From: Blautia sp.
Lineage (GTDB): Bacteria; Bacillota; Clostridia; Lachnospirales; Lachnospiraceae
Length of the DNA stretch: 43,610 nt
NCBI GenBank assembly: GCA_023664455.1
Contig: JAMPFM010000023.1
Location: forward strand, 1-43,610
Reading direction: 5' to 3'
Shown here: positions 8,501-14,546 of the stretch, piece after piece
How the letters are laid out: the number at the start of each line of letters is the position of its first letter
Position numbering within the stretch: the stretch's first letter is position 1
Program-made: the position numbers and the translations under genes
Notes under the pieces: generated by a model
Databases searched by the model: none
What the model was told of the DNA's origin: nothing
Seen by the model: only the letters and a program-made list of their open reading frames with translations

Positions 8501-10916
8501 TTTCACCCCAATCATCCCAGACTTCATGGGTGTAAGAAACTACTGGCGTATAGTCTTCCAGCGCATTTACCGTAAACTCTACCAGCTGTGCGCCCCTATT
8601 CAAATTATAGATATTGCCGCTGTGGAGCGTTATCGAACCATCCGCCGGCAGCTCAACATCATAGCTATGAATACCCTCAGAAACTTTGTTGAAGCCGACT
8701 GTAGCGTGTCCTGTAAATTTTTTGACAGAAGCATCTACCTTGATCGTTACATCACGTTTGTTTGTAGCTTGGTCAAATGCTAAGTCGTATGTGCTCCAGT
8801 CATCCTCTGGATCGTCATCATCACTCACATTAAGAGTTTGTGATTGCGGTTTATCCGCTTTATCTGTCCAGGTTGCAACGATGCTGTGTAATTCATATCC
8901 GGCATTTGCCATGATAGAGAAAGTAATTGCTTCCTGTGCAGTCTTGAAACGATCCCCTGCATGGTATTCCTTTTCATCATCATCCCCAGCCATTTTTGCC
9001 GTGAAAGCATCGCCGACGTCATTGCCGCTTACGGTAAAGGTTACAATATTGGCTTTGGCGTCATCCAGTTCCAATTCAATAACAACTGTTTTGTTTCCTG
9101 TTATGTCTGTTAAATCGATTTGATAAGCGGTGTAATTTTTAGCGTTCTCACCTGTACCGATGGTGATTGACTTCGTTGCAGCCGCTTCTTCGCTATCCTC
9201 TAACCGTACTGATTTCACCTGATACTTGCTCTCTGCAGTAGGTTCTACAACAAGCAGTACCGTGGTGTCTTCTTTTGCGGTAACAGAAGCTGTTGTTACT
9301 TTTTCCAATGCATATGGCGTATCCTTGCCATCACCCGTGACTTTGGATATCGTAACCTGACTCGTTCCATCTATCTCGTCTCCATCGAAGAATAATGTAA
9401 CATTTCCTGCCGGCGTTGCAGATATATAGATAGTCGTGTTTTCAACAGTAGTATCGCCTACTGTATACTCATATGTATATACGCCCTCATCTACAGATTT
9501 TGCTGTCATTGCGCCTTCTGCGCTATTCACGGTGTTGACGTATCTGAGCTTGTTGGCAGCTTCGCCCGTTTTTCCCGGATTGACCGTGAATGTGAGGGTG
9601 TCGCCATAGGACAGTGTTTCACCGCCTACTGCAGGTGTTGTTGAAGCGTTGTCTTTTACAACTTTTACTTCTGCGCCTGTAGCGCCGTCTGTATTAAAAG
9701 TAACCTTATATTCCTTCTTGGCAACTGTTACCAGAATCGTGATTTTTTTGTCAGCTTCTGCAGTGTCCTTGGCAAAAGTAATGCTGTCTGCACTAATGGT
9801 ATAAACGTCGCCTACAGCGGTAACCGGTGTGGAAGCTGCGGCGTTGCCAAGTTTATACGCTACGGTTACGCCATAGCCTTTTTCCGCCGCTACCTTGAAG
9901 GTTAAATCGGTGTTTTGTTTAATCTTGCCATCCGTAACGCAGTCGTCTGTGTAGGTAATCGTTGCTTTCGTGCTGTCAGCGTCACCTTCTTTGACGTCTG
10001 TTTCGACTGCATATTCTTCACGAGTATCCTCTATCTCTGTCGTAGAAACTGTAATCGCAGTGGCTGCGGTGATATTTGCAAAGCTATATACGCCTTCTGT
10101 ATCAGCAGTCTCCGCTGTGTCGCTGTTGCCGACCTTTACAACCGCCGCGCGCTTATCCGCAAGCGTCAGTTTGATTTTCAGCGTGCTGCCATAAGGAACC
10201 GGAATCGCTTCGCCGAATGTACCGGCAGTAGTAACTGCCGCATCATCAATGCCGTATGTAAAAGCTGTGACATTGGCGGTTTCACCGTCGGCAAGGCTGA
10301 CCGTGACGTCATATTGGATTTTTTCTGCGGTTACGACGATGGTGAAGCTTTCCGGGGCTGAACCTCCATCCTTGGTTCCTACAAGGCTATCCTGAGGGAT
10401 ACTGTAAGTTTTAGCAGTAGCGTCATAGGTAATCGTATCCGTGTCGTCTTCTGCTGCAGTCCATGTGGCAACTGCCGCCCCATCTTCCCAAGTGGTTGTA
10501 TCGCCTTCCACCTTTTTACCACTGTCTTTATATGCAGTGATGGAAACAATTTCATAACCCTCTTTTGCTGTTACCTTGAAGGTATAAGGGGCTGGTGTGT
10601 CAGCTTCTGTAAATGAAGCCGCATTATCACTTGCCAGTTCAACCTGTTCTGACTTCGCATCAAAGCTAATCTGATGCTCGTCGCCCGTCGCCTTGTCAGG
10701 ATTTACAACCGGGGGTTCTGAAATTTCAAAACCATTCCCGTCTTCCGGCGTGCTTCCTCCTTCCTTCAGTTCTTCTTCCGTATCTTCGCCTATTGTCCCA
10801 GACTGTTCGTCCGTGTCTGTGAGAACCGCCGGTTCCTCGTCTGACACGATACCGGAATTGTCTTCGGAATCATCCGTAGATACTTCCAGTCCAGCGGCAT
10901 TTTCATCCGCTGTCAT
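594..10916 (-). CDS. Giant multidomain surface-type protein (3440 aa), N-terminus apparently disrupted
   Basis: This is a very long, Thr/Lys/Asp/Ala-rich, beta-strand-rich protein built from tandem Ig-like or bacterial-repeat modules. The N-terminal part repeats patterns such as FKVTAKEGYE followed by a YSIPQDSL-type strand. A bacterial Ig-like group 2 domain lies around residues 1675-1735 (SSNKAVAM...GVITGV). Five related modules of about 85-160 residues fill the last 660 residues. Such proteins are normally secreted adhesins or wall-associated filaments. No LPxTG sorting signal or C-terminal membrane helix is visible. The in-frame ATG at 10914-10916 has no ribosome binding site, and the frame is open only to a TAG at 10986-10988. 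The in-frame codons just upstream read like the end of a signal peptide (...PQTTTTSLAAS...), whose hydrophobic core lies in another frame. The gene may therefore be frameshifted, switched off or affected by a sequencing error. The body is a single intact frame, which argues against long-standing decay. Confidence 0.8.
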   Translation of the reverse strand: MTADENAAGLEVSTDDSEDNSGIVSDEEPAVLTDTDEQSGTIGEDTEEELKEGGSTPEDGNGFEISEPPVVNPDKATGDEHQISFDAKSEQVELASDNAASFTEADTPAPYTFKVTAKEGYEIVSITAYKDSGKKVEGDTTTWEDGAAVATWTAAEDDTDTITYDATAKTYSIPQDSLVGTKDGGSAPESFTIVVTAEKIQYDVTVSLADGETANVTAFTYGIDDAAVTTAGTFGEAIPVPYGSTLKIKLTLADKRAAVVKVGNSDTAETADTEGVYSFANITAATAITVSTTEIEDTREEYAVETDVKEGDADSTKATITYTDDCVTDGKIKQNTDLTFKVAAEKGYGVTVAYKLGNAAASTPVTAVGDVYTISADSITFAKDTAEADKKITILVTVAKKEYKVTFNTDGATGAEVKVVKDNASTTPAVGGETLSYGDTLTFTVNPGKTGEAANKLRYVNTVNSAEGAMTAKSVDEGVYTYEYTVGDTTVENTTIYISATPAGNVTLFFDGDEIDGTSQVTISKVTGDGKDTPYALEKVTTASVTAKEDTTVLLVVEPTAESKYQVKSVRLEDSEEAAATKSITIGTGENAKNYTAYQIDLTDITGNKTVVIELELDDAKANIVTFTVSGNDVGDAFTAKMAGDDDEKEYHAGDRFKTAQEAITFSIMANAGYELHSIVATWTDKADKPQSQTLNVSDDDDPEDDWSTYDLAFDQATNKRDVTIKVDASVKKFTGHATVGFNKVSEGIHSYDVELPADGSITLHSGNIYNLNRGAQLVEFTVNALEDYTPVVSYTHEVWDDWGESKEETITLKTPAQGTAKPIGTGKNKVTVYPYTYSVPASVFAASSDGNIITLNAEVATRTLEIYYNDSDIEPLKVTPVIEPDENDENFESEIYNKDGEFLGERYRVPVNSDVTIAFKPYANCEVTTDTSYTVGTGTATKITAKDLKAGAFKIAKGKDNARVDIKTNTNYAVEVYSVTAEGSLGGSLELVKGAYNVDYTGQYRIIAQKGTARTPITKVDVTQSKETDAAEKAKIAVLSQDKMVVDVKISAKDENQTVKVDLTFGEGANEKKETVTFKVLPVIKTLKITGINLKDGKADLDQDADSVQTFPVKLTPATANMSKLAVKVYPAEKEDLTTVKPEEITAARAIADATLDNGVLKITTKPQKAADIANLGKVLVQIVDENLTSADKDYVKAAITVTVKAPQALLDTTPVVSVKSSTDTTITLTLGLDKKSKVVKPVEGELWYRVVVAADGENKDGKENDIFNAVGTYFIQKTDSTSQDAALKVSNANVGQGKEWNYTVKSVELVQFKQKLSETTLTGETINDSELASELLLSAVSQKVADDVITQASDAQAFVSKASAAFAANTRTPYYETKLKLKKGKTTVYTGQQDVPIATIQFNNDTTYKTAEVEDLNSFIYSKGGTSTDLVKEMVHFSVKDNTVYMSVDGYHDNYGYSALITGTHTIRVKAKVPGGTYPVSADIKVTVVRGINKIDVVPASTVVYKADNKAATIKVTPVYNNDSTGKNKTAQPKTKKLTYELVDASGDDYTDPYVKINAKNGAVTIDKKFVLTKENSTFAVRAKAADFEGNTTVSDYEDALITISDKALAIGRVELLYVAYSGYVSDGEMYSGRVIAKDGSEVYSNALSLPSWDECTQAVAFKPGAPEKLYYTAKELGEYAINPGDLTFKSSNKAVAMTADGVITGVSKVADNITITATANDGGKQKATMKFDVKNAEPKYLGLSVEQQRDDFTAYDTVAIEGGDASQAQKHAAIKVVGTTDTVLRLSVVQKNGENDEWQKACQYANVKLTVSGGKVLQKANAYNTNMLVIANKETITVKLENKSAKPKAVIQEFTITNPAANTKLYSFQKVTTKTKALTWYSENGQEIIYQLSEKKDKSKYEYSEVKDQLYVMVRSDAADRSKKLSQYTALENGGDLIGTHPVGKDGTFRLCFHNGYLQPGTYKLQLAFGKIGNDMTNRDTYGSFVAESKPQTINVKVNANKTKVTFKPATTLTMSLKDKTSVTLTGTGKNYDYLSFSKLQNINGYGTSDDLEKFTTYFDLVNDYDTGYAIKLKDTLSDDQIKFITSTDKSNKKAQNARTAYIDYTAVSSEWGVAAARGTAKITVKFVANNKDGSLKPAASYSLTASTVVEGNKNTKINVIAAKKPAQIVYAAVSDPGDGKFDIDTANMNVGSDTFMLSANPAPAINKNGYTVKVKVIPADAHLSYRRPIEEAKTAWQNVADADKGTTAAAYKKAILDSAAAIELTVKVKVVAKTENVKKITIAASELKKSEWGYSNDKDRNYWSHVYYTKAVEDVEIAEITAGFKNANDAAVYGIETKPVVSFGGAFTDMDEYGNVIGDCFDIVVNKDALATAEAAVNGKNSKKHAYGATIKVTATVYYGTTRDDKGNVIKDESIKDTFDFTVTLPKEPVATGTFKEICDNIEAETAKTEWLDKLYARDGYPDEFSSDCKGYPFGGSEDFTDDEWILYGPDDPDYWDSWYDSLETFEEKQQADIYGYINGALWQLHDAIREIAPEDSGVEIEMVQRAEEEQITLKKGEFKAPDSNADGQVTIRVQLTDSDIYTGEVLNDERVIDAACKDAAGNIKPEYQKTLAISLKIPRCGEEPGDVEEILRSFVTEANENGTYAKAPAVEYDDIIADLCKEDGAFAKALKNYPTLRFNLEEPHKILADKDNPWSETYYYAQPQEWVDEWAENSNWNGEFDSLPGEYKFLYSYTQYADGEEYTQDEEMSDYLYPWNAPGQKKEATESADGYIAGIIHVWGVRYGGEEVRVPFVFTIKKLEGLDAIENNIKIALGDTETIKDFDDDQMEQVKLAPSNKTTKEEIETIFKAAYANPQVEASWGELTGIAANATEKSFVLTPATVDAPGSIRCAIKLTKGKTEKTFEVTIAIPQHVAADEAVSRVNEAVIGKIEIEDGSEDLAVKSIVRPIIDKHLKTNTAKEELPDTLKATIIDEVKKAVLKKANDALAGQPYTAVYKKAANGTDDEFALTPYTYKTDGTISYTLEVRNLLKGALNGDSNAEAGEVVANGTLTLKDTNDEGQEITAIPLVHDPSLVTFIQAANEIEIALGKMAGVSNATNSSAVLGAATDAIKALDGTEAGQTTRIEVSHKLVEESGEEDYTLTPATFTAKGSLTGTLILSRYEYDESTGDEDDPDAEPTQKFHEYKYTVELPVLIKNNETVVKDEIKRALQAIGVTNDDAGEETAQNSGTFKLNTAKESALIAEAKKVVAGSGYEVAQDTDADKASTLTKATLNAEGTVTISFILTAAAVAEGGTAAPVSGDGKFDNVTTISKLSQNQRQLKEAVIKKLGEKYPDNQVTLPAGTTDAEAYCTTLAAEILTAVTGTDVMRADRSAIKWDTTKTLTPVTTNVDGTDTVTGYAGTLNIYKYKDGSNYENAKPAETVDVTLTITTTEPTA

Positions 10917-11034
10917 GTCTGTTTCTGCGGCAATGATGTCAGTGTCCGAAGCTGCGAGCGACGTAGTCGTCGTCTGTGGGACACACTACATAGAAGGGGC
11001 GCCAACACGCTAAAATACGGCATTTTCCATACAT
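10917..11034 (-). pseudogene. Out-of-frame signal-peptide remnant of the giant gene
   Basis: Minus-strand translation from ATG 11034 gives a basic start (MYGKCRI). The next frame gives a hydrophobic core (SVLAPLLCSV). The frame continuous with the giant ORF then gives PQTTTTSLAASDTDI. Joined, these make a convincing Sec signal peptide with an A-A-S cleavage region. The frame changes fall near a TTTT run and at a GTGTGT tract; removing one GT unit makes LLCSV run directly into PQTTTT. This suggests slippage mutations, phase variation or sequence error. The reconstruction is an inference. Confidence 0.5.
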
Positions 11035-11048
11035 CTTCCGGGCAAAAT

Positions 11049-11220
11049 GACATCTCTTTGACATCAATAAAATTCCCCGATTTTGGATAATAACATGTGT
11101 TATTATGCGAAAGGGAAGGAATTTTATGGGAAAAATCCAGAAAACAGGGGAATAAAAAGAAGCCGGAATGGCTGATTTCAGTCTGACATCAAAAGGCGGA
11201 AAAGACATCAATTCGACATC
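11049..11220 (-). promoter_or_regulatory. Direct-repeat operator region with helical phasing
   Basis: Read on the plus strand, GACATC occurs at 11049, 11060, 11185, 11204 and 11215. Two pairs have 11-bp start-to-start spacing (11049/11060 and 11204/11215), the spacing typical of direct repeats bound by OmpR/PhoB-type response regulators. On the minus strand the core is (T)TGATGTC. The cluster lies immediately upstream of the giant surface gene and has no coding role. The regulator is not identified. Confidence 0.5.
11087..11106. promoter_or_regulatory. 9-bp palindrome, possible operator
   Basis: ATAATAACA and TGTTATTAT are perfect inverted arms separated by 2 bp. The palindrome lies between the two groups of GACATC repeats upstream of the giant gene. 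The A/T-rich dyad suits a repressor or activator dimer. Confidence 0.45.
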
Positions 11221-11307
11221 AAAAAGTGATGTTTGGGCTGCTTTTTACAACATGTAGTTTTGAAAAAAGCAGTTTCCATAACCAGTAAAACAGAATCAGC
11301 ATAAACA

Positions 11308-11355
11308 TAGGGCATACAGATTTTTAGCCGCCTTTCGGTTTTTCTATATGCCCTA
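11308..11355. terminator. Stem-loop downstream of the ADP-ribosyltransferase-like gene
   Basis: TAGGGCATA (11308-11316) pairs with TATGCCCTA (11347-11355). The loop holds a small inner CCG/CGG stem and A/T-rich runs. It lies about 140 nt after the stop of the gene at 11494. The T-tract is not ideal, so a terminator role is likely but unproven. The rest of 10989-11493 holds no convincing gene. Confidence 0.45.
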
Positions 11356-11493
11356 ACGCTTTTTACTGTTATTAAGTTTACTGATTGAGACGATTAATTA
11401 TGTCTGCTGTAACGGCAACACAAATCCACGGTTGGAAGAATATAAGTCTTCAACTGCGTTACCGGTCCAACTGACGGAACGGATTATCGGAAC

Positions 11494-12117
11494 TCAGACC
11501 ATCTTCCACTTGTTATCCGGTAATAACGGCTTAAAATATCCTTTAATACAATTAGGATTTACAATACATAATTGTACATGTGACTTTTCCCTTATGCCAG
11601 ACTCTGGATATACAGGTTCGCCCTCTACAAAAACCCCTCTTACACTGTCATAACTCCGCCTTTGCATTTCTTCATTATACCGATGAATACGCTGAATAAC
11701 TGCACAATCCAATTCCCTTAACAAAAGATCGCTATTTTTTCCAACATTTTTATTGACTGGCAGCCTTTTTCCATGAAGAGAAAGTTCATAAGACAATATA
11801 TCGTATCCGTTTTTTAAGATACTGGCGCTGCCATAATCTGTTAAGTTTAAACAATAACCTAACGCTATAACCGCACCGATAACTGCTGGTTTTTTCTTTT
11901 CTTTATCTGGATGTTTTTTATGATCTCGCTCACAATAAGACTCCGCCCATTCCTGCGCCCTGGAAAAATTATTTTCCCAAAAATATATCCCGTTGCCAAG
12001 CCAGTCATAAGAATTGATACTCGGCAATAATGGCTCATGGTCATATAAAACTTTTTTATATGTTTCTTCATCACAGCCATGAAATGCTAAAACCAGATTA
12101 GGTAAATTGCTATACAT
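11494..12117 (-). CDS. Predicted ADP-ribosyltransferase-fold protein, probable toxin
   Basis: The 207-residue protein carries the layout of small bacterial ART-like enzymes: an early His-Gly (H13-G14 in LAFHGCD), then a G-x-G-I-Y-F block (residues 41-46, DWLGNGIYFWE), an A..WA helix (A54-A58), and a late strand region with RGVFVEG (160-166) and HVQLCIVNP (180-188). The H / Y-F / late polar pattern resembles DUF3990-like and PARP-like folds, where it forms the NAD+ pocket. No signal peptide or membrane helix is present, so it should act in the cytosol. It starts 6 nt after the stop of a 75-residue gene, in the arrangement antitoxin then toxin. The sequence type (FHGCD...DWLGNGIYFWEN) is familiar to me from many uncharacterised bacterial proteins; the substrate is unknown. 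ART-fold membership is moderately sure, the toxin role an inference. Confidence 0.55.
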   Translation of the reverse strand: MYSNLPNLVLAFHGCDEETYKKVLYDHEPLLPSINSYDWLGNGIYFWENNFSRAQEWAESYCERDHKKHPDKEKKKPAVIGAVIALGYCLNLTDYGSASILKNGYDILSYELSLHGKRLPVNKNVGKNSDLLLRELDCAVIQRIHRYNEEMQRRSYDSVRGVFVEGEPVYPESGIREKSHVQLCIVNPNCIKGYFKPLLPDNKWKMV

Positions 12118-12123
12118 ATATCA

Positions 12124-12351
12124 TCATAACCTCTTTGTCTGCATATATTCATAGTGCTCTGTAAAATCGCCATTATCCCCAATTATTTCACTTTTCTTTA
12201 AATTTTCAAGAGAAACTTTCTTTGCCTGACTCTGCTCCATGCCTTTTAATCTCTGCAAATATTCCTTCATTCCATTTATATAAGCTATTTTTTCACTTTC
12301 AATCATTTCAACAGATGGCATAATGTCCACCTCTCTTTCTCTTTTAGCCAT
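12124..12351 (-). CDS. Small charged protein, candidate antitoxin or partner of the ART-like protein
   Basis: 75 residues, mostly helical and highly charged, without a recognisable DNA-binding motif. Two starts are possible. ATG 12351 has GAGGTGG 6 nt upstream. ATG 12321 (residue 11, giving MPSVEM...) has GAGAGGTGG about 5 nt upstream and yields a 65-residue product. The gene ends 6 nt before the ART-like gene, so the two are almost certainly co-transcribed and translationally linked. The C-terminal part (GDNGDFTEHYEYMQTKRL) is tyrosine-rich and could occupy an active site. I do not recognise the family; the antitoxin role rests on size and position only. Confidence 0.5.
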   Translation of the reverse strand: MAKREREVDIMPSVEMIESEKIAYINGMKEYLQRLKGMEQSQAKKVSLENLKKSEIIGDNGDFTEHYEYMQTKRL

Positions 12352-12551
12352 ATTGTACCACCTCAGTCACAAAAATTCAATAACTGGGCATATAATGACA
12401 GACTTGAGAATTTAAACTAAAGGTTATCATATACTCAGTTAATATTCAATCGCTTATTGCATATTATGATTCATTGGGGCACAATTATACTGACCTATAA
12501 AAAAGTTGCTTATATCACTGATGAAGCTTTGTTTTCGTCGTGCGTAAATTC

Positions 12552-12588
12552 TGGCGGGCTTAGGACAATCTATCCAAACCCGCCAGTC
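12552..12588 (-). terminator. Terminator downstream of glgB
   Basis: CTGGCGGG and CCCGCCAG form a perfect 8-bp stem. It starts a few bases after the glgB stop (12595). The following minus-strand sequence (AATTTAC) is only moderately T-rich. The rest of 12352-12551 is AT-rich and shows no gene; it should hold the promoter of the 12351 gene. Confidence 0.7.
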
Positions 12589-12594
12589 CAAATC

Positions 12595-14529
12595 TCAAAA
12601 CAGGAAAACCGCTGCCGCCAGCGGCGGTAAATCGAAGGTAATCGAATAATCCTTATAATCGCAAGGCTCCTTCTGGGCGTTCAACTCTGCGGGTATCATA
12701 TTGCCGAAACCGCCGAAACGCTTTTCATCACTGTTTAAAAGCAGTTTGTATTTCTTTTTCCTGGGAACGCCTACCCGGAAACCTTCACGCTTCACCGGCG
12801 TCATGTTGAGAACGAACAAAACGTTGTTCTTTCCTGTTTTATCTTTTCGGTAAAAACTATAAATGCTGCGGTCCGCATCATCGGCATTAATCCACTCAAA
12901 ACCGCCCCAGTCATTGTCAATAGAATACATTGCCGGATATTTGCGGTATATTTTCAGTAATTCTTTCATATAGTCATGCATACCGCGGTTCTGTTCTTCA
13001 CCCAGCAAATACCAGTCCAGCTCTCTTTTCTCGCTCCACTCTCTTTCCTGCCCGAAATCCTGTCCCATGAAAAGCAGCTTCTTGCCCGCATGTCCGAACT
13101 GATAAGTGTAACCGACACGCAGATTCGCATACTTATCAATCGGATATCCCGGCATCTTATTCACCATAGAACATTTCAAATGCACAACCTCGTCGTGGGA
13201 CAGCGGCAGGATATAATCCTCGCTGCTATTATAGCTCATGGCAAAAGTCATGGCATAATGGTTATTCCTGCGGAAATAGGGATCCAATTTCATATAGTCG
13301 CAGAAATCATGCATCCATCCCATATTCCACTTAAAGCTGAATCCAAGGCTTTCCCCTTCGTTATCCACCACGCCCGTAACCCGCGGCCATGCCGTAGACT
13401 CCTCTGCAATCGTCAAGAAGCCGTGGAACGTTCCGCGGATAACGGAATTCATATGCCGGAAAAATTCTATCGCTTCCAGATTCTTATTGCCGCCGTATTG
13501 ATTGGGCAGCCACTGTCCGTCCCGCTTGCCGTAATCCAGATATAACATGGACGCTACGGCGTCTACGCGGATACCGTCTACATGATATTCCCTTGCCCAG
13601 AACAGCACATTCGCAATCAGGAAATTCTTTACTTCCGTTTTTCCATAATTAAAGATTTTCGTACCCCAGTCGGGATGTTCGCCCCGTCTTGGGTCTGGAT
13701 GCTCGAAGATACATTCCCCGTCGAATCTGCCCAGACCGTGTGCGTCCGTTGCAAAATGGGCGGGCACCCAGTCCAGGATAACGCCAATCTTATTCTTATG
13801 TAACTCGTTTACCAGATACATAAAATCTTCCGGGCTGCCATGCCTCGATGTGGGCGCATAATATCCGGTCACCTGATATCCCCAGGAGCCGTCGAAAGGA
13901 TATTCTGCAATGCCCATCAACTCTATGTGGGTATACTGCATTTCTTTTAAATACTCTACGATTCTGTCTGCAAATTCCCGGTAATTATAAAAACCGTCTT
14001 CCGTTCCGTCCGGGTGTTTCATCCAGGAACCGATATGGCATTCATAAATCGCCACCGGCTCTTCCCGGTAGTCTTTCTCATCCCTCGCCTTCATCCAGGC
14101 GCCGTCGCTCCATTTAAATTTCGTAATATCGTAGGTCTTAGAAGCGTTGCCCGGACGCATTTCTGCATAATTTGCAAAAGGATCCGCCTTATAGAGCTTT
14201 GCACCCGATGGCGTCCATATCAGATATTTGTACATCTCATTTTCTCCGACGCCCGGAATAAACAACTGATGGATTCCGCCGGGTCCTAACTTTTTCATCT
14301 GATGGCTGCTCTCATTCCAGCCGTTAAACGTACCGATTACAAATACTGCCGCCGCATTCGGCGCCCATACCGCAAAAGACGTCCCTTCCACGCCATCCTC
14401 TACGGAAGGATGCGCTCCCAGCTTTTTATAAATATCATAATGCGTTCCCTGCGCAAACAGATATTGATCTGCCTCCGAAATAAATACCTTTTTTTCCTCT
14501 TCTTTTTGTTTGCTCGCCTTTCCTGCCAT
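12595..14529 (-). CDS. glgB: 1,4-alpha-glucan branching enzyme GlgB
   Basis: A GH13 enzyme that forms alpha-1,6 branches in glycogen. It is full length at 644 residues. The N-terminal carbohydrate-binding module 48 is seen around residues 35-125 (SFAVWAPNA, IGTFNGWN). The catalytic barrel carries the nucleophile D323 in DGIRVDAVASMLY, the acid/base E376 in LTIAEEST, and the third carboxylate D446 in LPLSHDEVVH. The C-terminal beta domain ends at LPPLAAAVFLF. The start is supported by GGAGGGGG 4 nt upstream. The gene follows the stop of the TPR/AAA-like gene by 17 nt, so both form one transcript. No other glycogen genes are in the window. Identification is essentially certain. Confidence 0.97.
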   Translation of the reverse strand: MAGKASKQKEEEKKVFISEADQYLFAQGTHYDIYKKLGAHPSVEDGVEGTSFAVWAPNAAAVFVIGTFNGWNESSHQMKKLGPGGIHQLFIPGVGENEMYKYLIWTPSGAKLYKADPFANYAEMRPGNASKTYDITKFKWSDGAWMKARDEKDYREEPVAIYECHIGSWMKHPDGTEDGFYNYREFADRIVEYLKEMQYTHIELMGIAEYPFDGSWGYQVTGYYAPTSRHGSPEDFMYLVNELHKNKIGVILDWVPAHFATDAHGLGRFDGECIFEHPDPRRGEHPDWGTKIFNYGKTEVKNFLIANVLFWAREYHVDGIRVDAVASMLYLDYGKRDGQWLPNQYGGNKNLEAIEFFRHMNSVIRGTFHGFLTIAEESTAWPRVTGVVDNEGESLGFSFKWNMGWMHDFCDYMKLDPYFRRNNHYAMTFAMSYNSSEDYILPLSHDEVVHLKCSMVNKMPGYPIDKYANLRVGYTYQFGHAGKKLLFMGQDFGQEREWSEKRELDWYLLGEEQNRGMHDYMKELLKIYRKYPAMYSIDNDWGGFEWINADDADRSIYSFYRKDKTGKNNVLFVLNMTPVKREGFRVGVPRKKKYKLLLNSDEKRFGGFGNMIPAELNAQKEPCDYKDYSITFDLPPLAAAVFLF

Positions 14530-14546
14530 TGCTCCCCCTCCATTAC

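Noticed and set aside
10939-11211. 90-codon minus-strand frame upstream of the giant gene
   Set aside because: Covers the operator repeats and the out-of-frame signal peptide region; only its short MYGKCRI part fits a real N-terminus.
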